From contig OW240921.1 of assembly GCA_933207985.1 (NCBI GenBank), forward strand, positions 93,800,649-93,864,648: a stretch of 64,000 nt of DNA, written 5' to 3'. The DNA is from Pelobates cultripes (taxonomy: Eukaryota > Chordata > Amphibia > Anura > Pelobatidae). Positions 1 through 8,189 of the stretch are shown here, piece after piece. Within the stretch, counting starts at the first letter, position 1, and each line of letters starts with the position of its first letter. The notes under the pieces were generated by a model that saw only the letters and a list, made by a program, of their open reading frames with translations, did no database searches and was not told the origin of the DNA. The position numbers and the translations under genes were made by a program.

Positions 1-82
1 AGCTATCTTAAGTGTAGAAAGACAGAGAAGTGAATAGAGGAGACGAGAATAGGCTGAGCAAGGGACTTTAAGTAGGAATTAA

Positions 83-343
83 TGTGCGTATTGTAGAAAG
101 GAGGGACATTGGAAGAGTGAGTGTCCACAGAGAGAGCAGTATGAAGGTGATAGACAAGGAGTGAGAAGGGTACGAGGAGGTTATAGTGGTAGTTATAGAG
201 GAAGAGGAAGTTTTAGAGGGAATGATGGGAATAGTAGAGGAAGTGTTCAAGGAGACAGATACTATCCACCCACGCAGAGACTTAGAGAAAGAGAGGATAG
301 AGATTTTGTGGGTCTGGCTGACACTATCATGGAAGACTATTGA
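83..343 (+). pseudogene. gag: ERV gag C-terminus: nucleocapsid with one CCHC zinc knuckle
   Basis: Bases 83-124 encode one C-x2-C-x4-H-x4-C zinc knuckle (CAYCRKEGHWKSEC), the RNA-packaging motif of retroviral nucleocapsid. A basic Gly/Arg/Ser-rich tail (YRGRGSFRGN) follows, and the frame ends at a TGA at 341-343. The stretch before 83 has in-frame stops in this frame. A single finger is usual for gammaretroviruses, whereas lenti- and betaretroviruses have two. The protease lies further on in the same frame, as in viruses that make Gag-Pol by stop readthrough. Two stops separate them here (341-343, and a TAG just before 374), so at least one is decay. Confidence 0.8.
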
Positions 344-373
344 TACCGACCGGGCTCCATCCCACTTGGTCGA

Positions 374-643
374 GCGTAGCCTATGGTCGATGTAGCAATA
401 GGGGGAAAGAGAAGTTCTTTCATGATCGACACAGGTGCTGAACATTCTGTGGTGACTAAGATGGTGGCTCCGCCTTCGGGGAAGACTATAACTGTGATAG
501 GAGCTACTGGGAGAAGTGCAGCTAGACCGGTTCTTAAGAGTCGCACTTGTATTCTGGGAGGCCATGTGGTGAAGCATTAGTTCCTATATATGCCAGAGTG
601 TCCGATTCAACTTTTAGGAAGAGATCTATTATCGAAGCTTTAA
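374..643 (+). pseudogene. pro: ERV aspartic protease, one internal nonsense codon
   Basis: The retropepsin catalytic motif is plain: FMIDTGAEHSVV at about 419-454. A glycine-rich flap-like part (GATGRSAARP) follows. An in-frame TAG at 577-579 breaks the frame. Beyond it the same frame continues with the conserved C-terminal block CPIQLLGRDLL and stops at 641-643. A retropepsin works as a dimer and cuts Gag-Pol. Length and motif spacing fit the family, apart from the nonsense codon. The reading frame is the same as that of the upstream nucleocapsid. Confidence 0.85.
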
Positions 644-663
644 GATCAGATAACCTTTTACCT

Positions 664-905
664 AATGGATTAACATCTCTGAAGTTTAAGGGATTACCAG
701 GCATAATGGCGATATCGGTGCCAAGGGAAGAAGAATGGCGCTTCTATTCCATAGTGACAAGTGTTAACCCTAAGAGTGATGAATCCTTACTTGACATTCC
801 AGGAGTATGGGAAGAAAATAATCCTCCAGGACTTGCTCGTAATATCCCACCAATACATATTGAGTTAAAGCTCGGGGTGTATTCTGTTAGCCTTTGTATG
901 TTGTT
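664..905 (+). pseudogene. pol: ERV reverse transcriptase, N-terminal stub only
   Basis: In a frame shifted from the protease, this stretch encodes the linker and first part of a gammaretrovirus-like RT, with IPGVWEENNPPGLARNIPP and then an IELK strand. This is the segment just before the fingers domain. None of the RT catalytic motifs (including the YxDD box), RNase H or the integrase core is present. The homology ends near 888 and is replaced by a short unrelated tail before integrase C-terminal sequence begins. A large internal pol deletion is the simplest reading. Confidence 0.75.
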
Positions 906-1058
906 CTTTTATCTACCCCAATAGCTGTAAAGGTGGCGGAAGTGACTCCTTGGATTCATCATTCTAAGGTTAAACCAGCAGCAGACTCTTGGCAAACTAC
1001 TCCAGATCCTGAGAATCCTTGCAGGACCCGGTTGAAGCGTGCAACTCAGTCGGAGTGA
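906..1058 (+). pseudogene. pol: ERV integrase C-terminal end
   Basis: The frame encodes STPIAVKVAEVTPWIHHSKV, then a Pro/Thr/Arg-rich tail ending at a TGA at 1056-1058. The block AVKVAEVTPWIHHS-x-VKP is the conserved end of the gammaretroviral integrase C-terminal (SH3-like, DNA-binding) domain. It abuts the RT N-terminus, which marks the 3' boundary of the pol deletion. About 200 bases of leader without a readable frame follow before env. Confidence 0.8.
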
Positions 1059-1269
1059 CGAGGGGATATCGAGACATTCTAGTTAAAAGTCTACAAAGAT
1101 CATCAAGTAGGTGTTTTGACGGCCATAATAAAGCCTGACCACCTGCCTACGTGTCATAGCCAGAGTATCTTGAAGGGATCTCTGTGAAGGAAAGTGAGGA
1201 TCAGAAGAACAACATCCTTGCAGCCCTCACAATCGGGAAGCTGAGAGGCCATCGCACGGTCGAAGAAAA

Positions 1270-2829
1270 ATGAGGATTTCAGGAATAATGTGTCTTAGTA
1301 TTTTTATGATTTTTTCAGGAAGGTAGGAGTACAGACATACCGAATTGCGATAGTTGCATTAAGACTACTAAAACAGGTAACCAAATATCCCAAACTCTCA
1401 TCTGGCACTCACATTATGAATGTAAGGGATCTGTATCTAAATGTAGATATTTGGATATTGATTATAGTGTGTGCAAGCCAATATCAGGAGAGTCTAAATG
1501 TTTTGATCCCCATTTCCAACCCCGTACAATTTGGTTGGTAATTCGGAATAGTAACTCCCAGGGGACATTAATAAATAGGACTGTGATAAGCACCATACAT
1601 TCCACGGGTATTCTACTATTTGATGCATGTAAGGCGATTTCGGGTAGTGGAAGACTTTGGAATGTATGTGGTAATCTTAAATGGGAACGAACTTATGGGT
1701 TTAATGATAAATATTTATGTCCCAGTAAAATATCTACTGATCCTGATTGCCCAAATAGAGACTAACTTCTGCCCCTATTGGTCATGTGTAGGTTGGGCAA
1801 CCTGGGAAAAACAGTGGATCAAGATATGATTATCCAAAGGTTGCCTACCACACCATACTGTAAAACTATGTGTGTAACCCCGTTCACATGACCATTTCCA
1901 ATCTGCAGTACTTTATTGACAGGTTTGGAGGTCTGTTTGGGTTCCAAATATATGGCACAGGAGTAGATTCAGGAACAATAATATATGTAGGTCTTGAAAC
2001 TGAGACAGTGGCAACTCAAACTCATCAGGTTTCTCATTCCTTCTATGAGGAGATGAGTATTGAGGATAAAATTCCCCATAATGTTAACAACCTATTTATT
2101 GATTTGGCTGAGGGTATTGCAGGTAGTCTTAATGTAACTAATTGCTATGTGTGTGGAGGTACTAATATGGGAGACCAGTGGCCATGGGAGGCAAAGGAAA
2201 TATGGTACCCTGGCTCTGAGACATATGAACAACAGATACCTTTCCAGTCTGATCATCAAGTAAGTACTAGAAGTAAATTGGAATGGTGGTTGAAAACCTC
2301 CATTATAGGTCATGTTTGTATAGCCAGGAAAGGGACAATGTATAACACGTCTGTAGGTGAGCTAACTTGCTTGGGACAAAAAGCCTATAATGTTAATACT
2401 AAAAATACTACTTGGTGGTCAGCTTCAAATGTCTCGGAACCTACTAATCAGTTTGCCAATTACACTCATTTAAAGGAGGTATGGTTTGACTTATCGGCTA
2501 CATCTAGTTGGAAAGCCCCAGCAAATTTATACTGGATTTGTGGTAAGAAAACTTATTCGGAGTTACCACAAGATTGGGAAGGGGCATGTGTATTAGGTAT
2601 GCCAAAGCCATCCTTCTTCTTGTTGCCAATCGAAACAGGAGAGACCTTGGGAGTTAAGGTTTACGATGTAAATCATAAAAGGGAGAGAGCATCCTTGAAT
2701 ATAGGTAGCTGGGAAGATAATGAGTGGCCCCCTCAACGTATTATTAATTATTATGGACCTGCTACTTGGGCAGAAGATGGCACTTATGGATATAGAACTC
2801 CGATTATCTATGCTCAACCGCATTATTAG
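1270..2829 (+). pseudogene. env: ERV envelope surface subunit (SU), frameshifted
   Basis: An ATG at 1270 begins a hydrophobic signal-peptide-like stretch (MRISGIMCLSIFMIFSG). A frame change then leads into a Cys-rich ectodomain readable to 1765, and a short third frame holds CPYWSCVGWATW at about 1768-1803. That CxxxxC/Trp-rich block is comparable to the gammaretroviral SU motif that bonds to TM. The longest open part, 1870-2829 (about 319 codons), has several Asn-x-Ser/Thr sites (for example NVTNC, NTSV, NTTWW, NVSE, NYT) and many Trp and Cys residues, typical of a glycosylated SU. No dibasic furin-type site is evident at its end. It is broken by at least two frameshifts. Confidence 0.8.
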
Positions 2830-3297
2830 ACTACAGGTGGTAGTTGAGATTATTACTAATGAGACAGCTCAAGTGCTTAATCTTCTAGCTAAGCAAAATA
2901 CCAAGATGTGATCAGCCATATACCAGAATAGGTTAGCCCTTGTTTACTTACTAGCAGTAGAAGGAGGTGTATGCGGAAAGTTTAATCTAAGTAACTGTTG
3001 TCTGCACATAGATGATGAAGGGTAGGCAGTGGCTGAACTTACAAGCCACATGATTAAATTTGAGCATGTACCTACTCAGGTCTGGAATGGGTATAACCTA
3101 AGTAGTTGGTTTGGAAGTTGGTATGAGCAGCTTGGAGGAATTAAGACATTAGTAGGAGGAGTAGAATTTATTATATTTTTTTGTGCCTCCTCCTGCCCTG
3201 TCTAATTCCACTAGTGGTAAGGTCCCTACATAGTATTATAGAGAGTACTAGAGAGAGAAAGACAGCTGCCCATGTAATGGCTGTCTGGAAGATTTGA
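2801..3297 (+). pseudogene. env: ERV envelope transmembrane subunit (TM), several stops
   Basis: One frame carries the heptad-rich segment, then [15 protein letters not shown], the immunosuppressive-domain-like block, then the disulphide loop [10 protein letters not shown] at 2972-3001. The Trp-rich membrane-proximal region and a hydrophobic span come next. In-frame stops at 2909, 3023 and 3203 and a frame change near 3200 break it. A basic cytoplasmic tail ends at 3295-3297. The loop has seven residues between its cysteines (C-x7-CC), where textbook gammaretroviruses have six. A recognisable hydrophobic fusion peptide is missing at the start. These breaks make it non-functional. Confidence 0.8.
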
Positions 3298-3449
3298 TCC
3301 CCTAGCCCGAAGAGAATATATTCAGGATGAAGAATGTTGAAGGCGTTTTTAAGATGCTTACAAGGTCTACTCTGGTTCAATGGCTACTTGAGAGATGTAG
3401 GTAAAACTGTGATTGGTGATGCATCTGGAATAATGTTATATCAGAGGCA

Positions 3450-3462
3450 TCAAAGGGGGGAA
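3450..3462 (+). promoter_or_regulatory. ERV polypurine tract (plus-strand primer site)
   Basis: The run CAAAGGGGGGAA directly precedes the TG that opens the LTR. A purine tract here is the expected RNase H-resistant primer for plus-strand synthesis, and it fixes the 5' edge of the 3' LTR. Confidence 0.8.
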
Positions 3463-3730
3463 TGTGATGGGATTCCAGCATGGTTAAAATTTAGTAGGCC
3501 AAAATCTCCATGTGGCATATGTGTATGTTGTGTCAGTTGGTTAGCTACATGTAGCTAGGATACTGTCATCAGTGTACTGAGCATGTGCAGGAATGCAGGA
3601 ACTGAAATTGCACTTATTTCCTTTGTCTTGGATGAGCCATGTGGTTTGACTAGATGTACAAGTCTATATTCTGCTCATTGATTGGTTAAAGGTATATGTG
3701 GGTGTAGCTATTAATGGGAGGAGTTATAGT

Positions 3731-3740
3731 GCTATATAAG
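3731..3740 (+). promoter_or_regulatory. LTR TATA box
   Basis: GCTATATAAG sits in the second half of the LTR, about 75-80 bases before its poly(A) signal, as expected for the U3 promoter. Confidence 0.7.
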
Positions 3741-3811
3741 GAATGTACACTATGTGTTGGTCTCTCAGAATGTTGGAACAGGAGTTCATCTGAGACCCGA
3801 TCGGTAATGTG

Positions 3812-3817
3812 AATAAA
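3812..3817 (+). terminator. LTR poly(A) signal AATAAA
   Basis: AATAAA lies downstream of the LTR TATA box and about 70 bases before the LTR end. This fits the R-region signal of the provirus. Confidence 0.7.
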
Positions 3818-3887
3818 GGCCTGTTACTTCCTGAAGACCTGTGTCCAATATTTCTGTGTTTGGCTTCTGCATGCTTACACTGCAACA

Positions 3888-4429
3888 TTAGGACACTGAC
3901 TTTCCAGCCATGGACCTTTAGGCCTTGCTTGGGGTAGGACCCGAGTGTGCCTTAGACTTTGGCGGTCAGTTTGTCTATCCAATCTGAGTCTCTAATGTTA
4001 TGGATAAAAGCATACGAGGTTGGTGTATAAATACATTTAGACTCATCTGCCAAAGCCCTATGTGCGGCTTGTGTAATTTTTTTAAACTTAATTTTCATGA
4101 CACTAATGACCGATAATATATTCATGAGATGTTTAGAACACAATCAGATTTATTCTTTTTTTAAAGTTAAATTTTCAACCAAAGAGAGGGATCATAACAA
4201 CCCCTGGATGTTGGGCTAATGTAGCATCCCCAGGGCATACTTGAAAACCAGAGTAATCTGAATGTACCTTTCCTGGTTAAATACGTTGTTGTTGTTATAG
4301 ATGTCTGCAGAAGAGCAGCCTTACCCTTTGAATTGCCCTTATAGTTTTTTTTTTAAATTTAATACTGCCTGATCCACCATCTACTGTGGTTGTGGATGGG
4401 GCAGACACAAACTAAGGGAGTTAGACCCC
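3888..4429. other. Intron DNA, no firm feature
   Basis: Presumed MRPL20 intron 2. A minus-strand frame at 3952-4143 is open but was not recognised. The stretch at 4190-4300 ends in TTCCTGGTTAAATACGTTGT, which resembles the 3' tail of an interspersed repeat. Confidence 0.4.
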
Positions 4430-4884
4430 TTAAAGGGACTCCACAGACCCCTAAAGCATGTTAGTTTGTTGAAATGCTTTGTGTATGAAGCGTGTCCCAT
4501 TTTTTTTTTTTTTTTTTTACAAAAGTGCAGATTTTAATAGATATTGACAACAGGTCCTGTTACTTCATGGTTAGGTTAGCTCAATGGAGCTAAACTCAAG
4601 AGGCAGCAATTGCTCAGAGCACCTGCTTTGCAAAGCTTTCTCATTAAAACAACATTGGGCAGTCTGTGATTGGACAACCAGAGAAAGTCAGGGTGGGTTA
4701 GAAGAGGAGGGCTTGCACAGCCTTTCAACAAGAAATATCTGCAGCTGTTTTTAGATATAACCCCAATAAATAAAAAAACAAAAACAAACCCATAACTAAA
4801 TACATGGACATTTTAATTTGGGCTGTATCTGCTAAACAGTGATTTATATTTATTTTCTATTTGGGCAGTGGAGTGTCCCTTTAA
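4430..4884. mobile_element. piggyBac-type MITE (TTAA target)
   Basis: The element is bounded by TTAA at both ends, with inverted termini TTAAAGGGACTCCACAG and CAGTGGAGTGTCCCTTTAA. It has no coding capacity. A T-run at 4501-4518 lies inside. The interior (for example a GGCAGCAATTGCTC-like part) matches, in reverse, the copy at 36341-36653, so both belong to one family. Confidence 0.75.
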
Positions 4885-6082
4885 TGGGCAGATTAGACAT
4901 ATCCATAGCTCAAACCCCTCTTATTTTAATTGTTTGCCATTCAAGCATTTCTGTCCTTCTATAGAGTGTGCCCTGGCTTGCAGCAAGACTGTTAAAAGGT
5001 TTTATTTAAAATATTTAGATTTTTCTATTGGCCAGGTTTGGGAGAAATGTATTTCTGACTCACGGAGGTAAAAATGTGAGCAGTATAAAAAGCCACGTAC
5101 ACATTCTTCTCTATTGGGTGCCATAACATTTTTCCACCAGTGTTGCTGCAATTTAGAAACGTGATAAATCTGACACCAGGGCAGACAACCTGTTATTCTG
5201 CTCTGACAAAAGCAAGGTGACACAGAGTGAGGATGCTACATGACCTTGATCACATCATCTCAGGACAATTGCAGGATCCTGTCTTGCACTCGGGCAAGCA
5301 TTATCCATTATCATGGAACCAGACAATGTAGCAGTGTGAGATCCAAGCAGGGCGATGGGAGCATTCAGGCGACAGATAGGTAGGTAGAAGAGAGAATGGT
5401 CACAAAGACACGGGTGGGAAATAGTTAAAGGGCACTGTGTATAGGGAAGGGAGCTGGGACATTGTGTTTTTAGTATATTTATGTCATGACATGTAGATAG
5501 ACAGTGGAACATACCAAATGTTTTGAGCAGCACAGTTATGTGATTCATCCAAAACTCTTTCTGAAAAGGCATGTCCTGACATTATTTGATAAAATATTTA
5601 TAGAAAAAAGAAGACTTGCTCGGGGCACAATTATGTGAAGGTTATAAATAGGCATTAATATAGGGCGAGTGCACCAGGAAATTAAGTAATGCTTAAACCG
5701 GTTAGTAAACAAATATACACTCACTAATAATTATTATAAAAAAAAGGCCCCATAATAATTTTAGTCCTTGAAACAAATTTTTTTTTTTAGCAGTAGAAAA
5801 AGAAACACACGCAATTTCCAAGCAGCGGCAGACAAAAATCTTACGCATTTCACAGAAAAGGATAAATTGCAGATAAATGGCCGAACAATTGCATCCGATT
5901 AGAAAGGAAAATGGGGGATTGGATAAGCAAAAAAGTAAATGAAAAAAAACTGGCTAATGTTAACCCACTGCTCACATAGCAAAGACAAAAAGAGTTGTTT
6001 CAAATTTAAAGTGACAGGTTTGTAAAATAAATACATTTTTGAAAAAGTACAATAATAGACAATAAATGGATGTATACATTAC
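4885..6082. other. MRPL20 intron 2 sequence, nothing else recognised
   Basis: AT-rich DNA with short open frames and no similarity that I recognise. I looked for MRPL20 exon 3 (the LWINRI.../QVELNRKVLADLA-type blocks) on the minus strand between 3888 and 6082 and did not find it. Confidence 0.4.
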
Positions 6083-6193
6083 CGATCTCATAATGTGTTT
6101 CTTAGCCTTCCTGGCCTTTGTTGAATAAACGAAAGCTCTACGAACAGCTCGCACAGCTAGGCTATAGCACCGGTTCTTCCTTCCACGGAAATG
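6083..6193 (-). CDS. MRPL20: MRPL20 exon 2 (mitochondrial large ribosomal subunit protein bL20m)
   Basis: The minus strand encodes 37 residues, beginning [20 protein letters not shown] and ending [12 protein letters not shown]. This is the highly basic RNA-binding segment of bacterial-type L20, which binds large-subunit rRNA early in assembly and, as bL20m, is part of the mitoribosome. The exon is flanked by an acceptor (TTATTTTTAG before 6193) and a donor (GTAATG from 6082 downward), both phase 0. It joins exon 1 in frame, giving KHAR followed by HFRGRKN as in other vertebrates. The remaining two thirds of the protein (exons 3-4 in mammals) was not found and should lie left of the window, beyond the ERV. 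Confidence 0.93.
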
Positions 6194-6239
6194 CTAAAAA
6201 TAAACACATACATTAAACATAATGTTTTTAATACTTTGA

Positions 6240-6780
6240 TTGGGTGGAGCACTTCTTTAAAGAGACTGAAATCTTATAGCTCTTTGTGCTATCATTTATT
6301 TATTGTAGAGGCTTAAGAGATTGATGGCTTCAATCTTAATAAGTGACATTAAGGTATGTTTAACATGAACAGAGCTAATTTGCATTACACTCATTTGTTC
6401 CTAGTCCTGGATCCAGATCCCTTTATATCATGTGTACTTGTGAGTTTGATACAATTAAATTAGCATGTCCCTAGAGGAGGAAAAATGTAAAGAGGCACGG
6501 TCATTTGTGGAGGCTTTTGTGTGCGAATAAATATATATAAAAATAGTAATACCCCACCATTGTTTTGAAAAGTCTGACATCTTGCCAGGAGTTGACTGGG
6601 CTCCACGTCCCTCTACTTTTGAGAGCTGGAAGCTGGTTCTTCAGCGTTAGTAGTGGAGGTGGGTCATTGTGCCCAGTGGACCTCTGGTAAGAAGTCAAAC
6701 AGTTAAAAAATGGTTTGACTAATTATAATGGGAAGGGAAGTGGTTTGCTAGGCCACTACTGATATGACAACCACTACTAT
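6240..6780. other. Degraded MITE-like sequence in MRPL20 intron 1
   Basis: The interior around 6590-6770 (AAAAAATGGTTTGACTAATTA, CACTACTGATATGACAACCA) resembles 15210-15360. It is probably a decayed member of the TTAA MITE set, but clear termini are not visible. Confidence 0.3.
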
Positions 6781-6881
6781 CCTACTGGAAACAAAAAAAA
6801 CAAAAAAGAGGACATGAGGAGAATGTTAGGTTTAGAAAAAAAAGTATTGGTTAATATATATCCCCCACCATATATATCTCC

Positions 6882-6945
6882 TTAAGGACACACCTTCAGA
6901 AATAAAAGGGAATCATGATGGAATATTTCCGTCATGTGTCCTTAA
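6882..6945. mobile_element. 64-bp TTAA mini-MITE
   Basis: TTAAGGACACA... and ...TGTGTCCTTAA form matching inverted ends around a short core holding GGAATATTTCC. This looks like an extreme deletion derivative of a TTAA-inserting element. It lies in MRPL20 intron 1. Confidence 0.55.
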
Positions 6946-7423
6946 GGGGATAGATATATACACATACATATAAAGCCAGAAACAATACTGCTACAGTAAT
7001 TTGTGGCAAGTGCAACACTTAAATTAACCTAATAACACCTGATACAACACTGCCATTTTTATGCGCAAGCCTCTTCTGCATTTAATTGTGTATAAAGAGA
7101 ATGAATATGCAGGCATCTCTAGAGTAAATGCAAAGGCAAGGCAGATTTCCAATTTCTAGACCCAATTCTAATTCATATTATTTATTGGTCTGTTATCAAT
7201 ACCATGGCATTTTTGTGAAGTGCTTCCTGTTACACACAAGTCACAGTTCTATAAGCATGTTTAGCAATAATATAGATTGACATATGTGTGTGTTTAATAT
7301 AAATATATTTGTTTTATTACACATTGTGCCCATGACAGTCCCTGTGCCATCCTGGGATACCATATTACACTGAGACATGGCACATGGTTAGCTTGCCCCA
7401 CACCCTGGAATAAATGGGCATAC

Positions 7424-7510
7424 CCGGGCATGTTTCAGCAATTCCTGCACCTTCCAGTACCGATCAGGACCCCGACTGCGAACCCACCGGGACAAACTGA
7501 GAAACACCAT
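7424..7510 (-). CDS. MRPL20: MRPL20 exon 1 with start codon
   Basis: The ATG at 7510-7508 opens 29 codons reading MVFLSLSRWVRSRGPDRYWK, then VQELLKHAR. This matches the start of vertebrate MRPL20 in length and in the block DRY-x-K/R-x-QE-x-LKHAR. It ends at a consensus donor (CGG then GTATGC, GT at 7423-7422) in phase 0 and splices to the acceptor at 6195-6194. The basic, hydrophobic N-terminus is consistent with mitochondrial targeting. Intron 1 is 1230 bases. The gene is transcribed leftward in the same direction as ANKRD65, which lies about 22 kb upstream. Confidence 0.93.
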
Positions 7511-7795
7511 GATACGTCCTTCATCAACTGAACCCTGTTGCCCTATACAAGCATGGAAGCACCCATGTCGCGCACGCTGACTGTGCGTAGAGATCTAAAC
7601 ACCAGGATTTGGCCAGGTCTTCTTTAAGAAGACATTTTGTTGTAGCCAATTCTGTAGATAGGCAGCGCTTGGTCTCCACAAACATGGTTTCTCGGTCATG
7701 TAGATGCACTCGCTGATTAGAAGACACTTATCGCATCTGTGGTGTTTAGCGCTCGATATTTACAGGGGCGACTGCATTTTACGCAAGGACGCTGC
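7511..7795 (-). promoter_or_regulatory. MRPL20: Probable MRPL20 5' UTR and promoter region
   Basis: This is the sequence immediately upstream of the start codon. It holds more CpG dinucleotides than the surrounding DNA (for example CGCGCACGC at 7569-7577 and GCGCTCGA at 7750-7757) and no TATA box at a convincing distance, as expected of a housekeeping gene. The transcription start cannot be fixed by eye. Confidence 0.4.
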
Positions 7796-8160
7796 TTTTT
7801 TTTTTTTTTTTTTTTAAACCATCTTTATTCCACACAGTGTCATTAAGACAATCAATTACATCCCATGTGAACTCACAAGTGAATTGTAAAGTTTAGGTGA
7901 AATTTTGAAAATACCTGAGGTAGAAAGATAGTGGAGTTGGAAAATGTTTCCAATCTCTCTATTCAGGCTTAAAATTTAAGGTCAAAATAAATGAACTGGA
8001 AATATTCTCTAAATATGGTTTCCATTCAGTTTGGCTTTAAGTGGCTCTGTCGAACTTCCCTCCCCTAAAATAAAAAGAGAATCTCAAAAGATTAAAAAAA
8101 TAAAAAATATAATTGAAAAGGAAGAGGCTTATAGGAGAGCATTGGACCAGTAGGATAGTA
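7796..8160 (-). other. T-run and possible 3' end of a minus-strand retroposon
   Basis: A run of about 20 T is followed by AAACCATCTTTATT, that is, a minus-strand AATAAA plus poly(A). This suggests a truncated non-LTR retroposon end. No protein similarity is visible in it. Confidence 0.35.
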
Positions 8161-8189
8161 TGAGGAGGAATGGAATAGAGAAATGGACA

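Larger units (their letters stand above)
1..3887 (+). mobile_element. Endogenous retrovirus, 3' portion, gamma/epsilon-like, internally deleted
   Basis: The element runs off the left edge, so its 5' LTR, primer binding site and most of gag are not visible. The order is gag nucleocapsid, protease, RT start, integrase end, env surface and transmembrane parts, polypurine tract, 3' LTR. This is a simple-retrovirus plan with no extra genes seen. Almost all of RT, RNase H and integrase is missing: the RT N-terminus at about 885 is followed within about 20 bases by the integrase C-terminus. Every gene carries stops or frameshifts, so the copy is dead. It lies antisense to MRPL20, probably in intron 2, an orientation that tends to persist in introns because its poly(A) signal is not read by the host transcript. 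Confidence 0.9.
3463..3887 (+). repeat. ERV 3' LTR
   Basis: The LTR opens with TGTGATGGG and closes with TGCAACA, giving the TG...CA ends of a retroviral LTR about 425 bases long. It contains a TATA box (GCTATATAAG, 3731-3740) and a poly(A) signal (AATAAA, 3812-3817) about 80 bases apart, which places U3, R and U5 in the usual order. The 5' partner lies outside the window, so LTR-LTR divergence, and hence age, cannot be read here. Confidence 0.85.

Noticed and set aside
68..577. Minus-strand 169-codon open frame across the ERV start
   Set aside because: It is the antisense shadow of the gag/protease remnants, whose motifs are clear on the plus strand.
3888..6082. MRPL20 exon 3 expected downstream of exon 2
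   Set aside because: No minus-strand segment with the conserved second half of bL20m and splice sites was found. It more likely lies left of the window.
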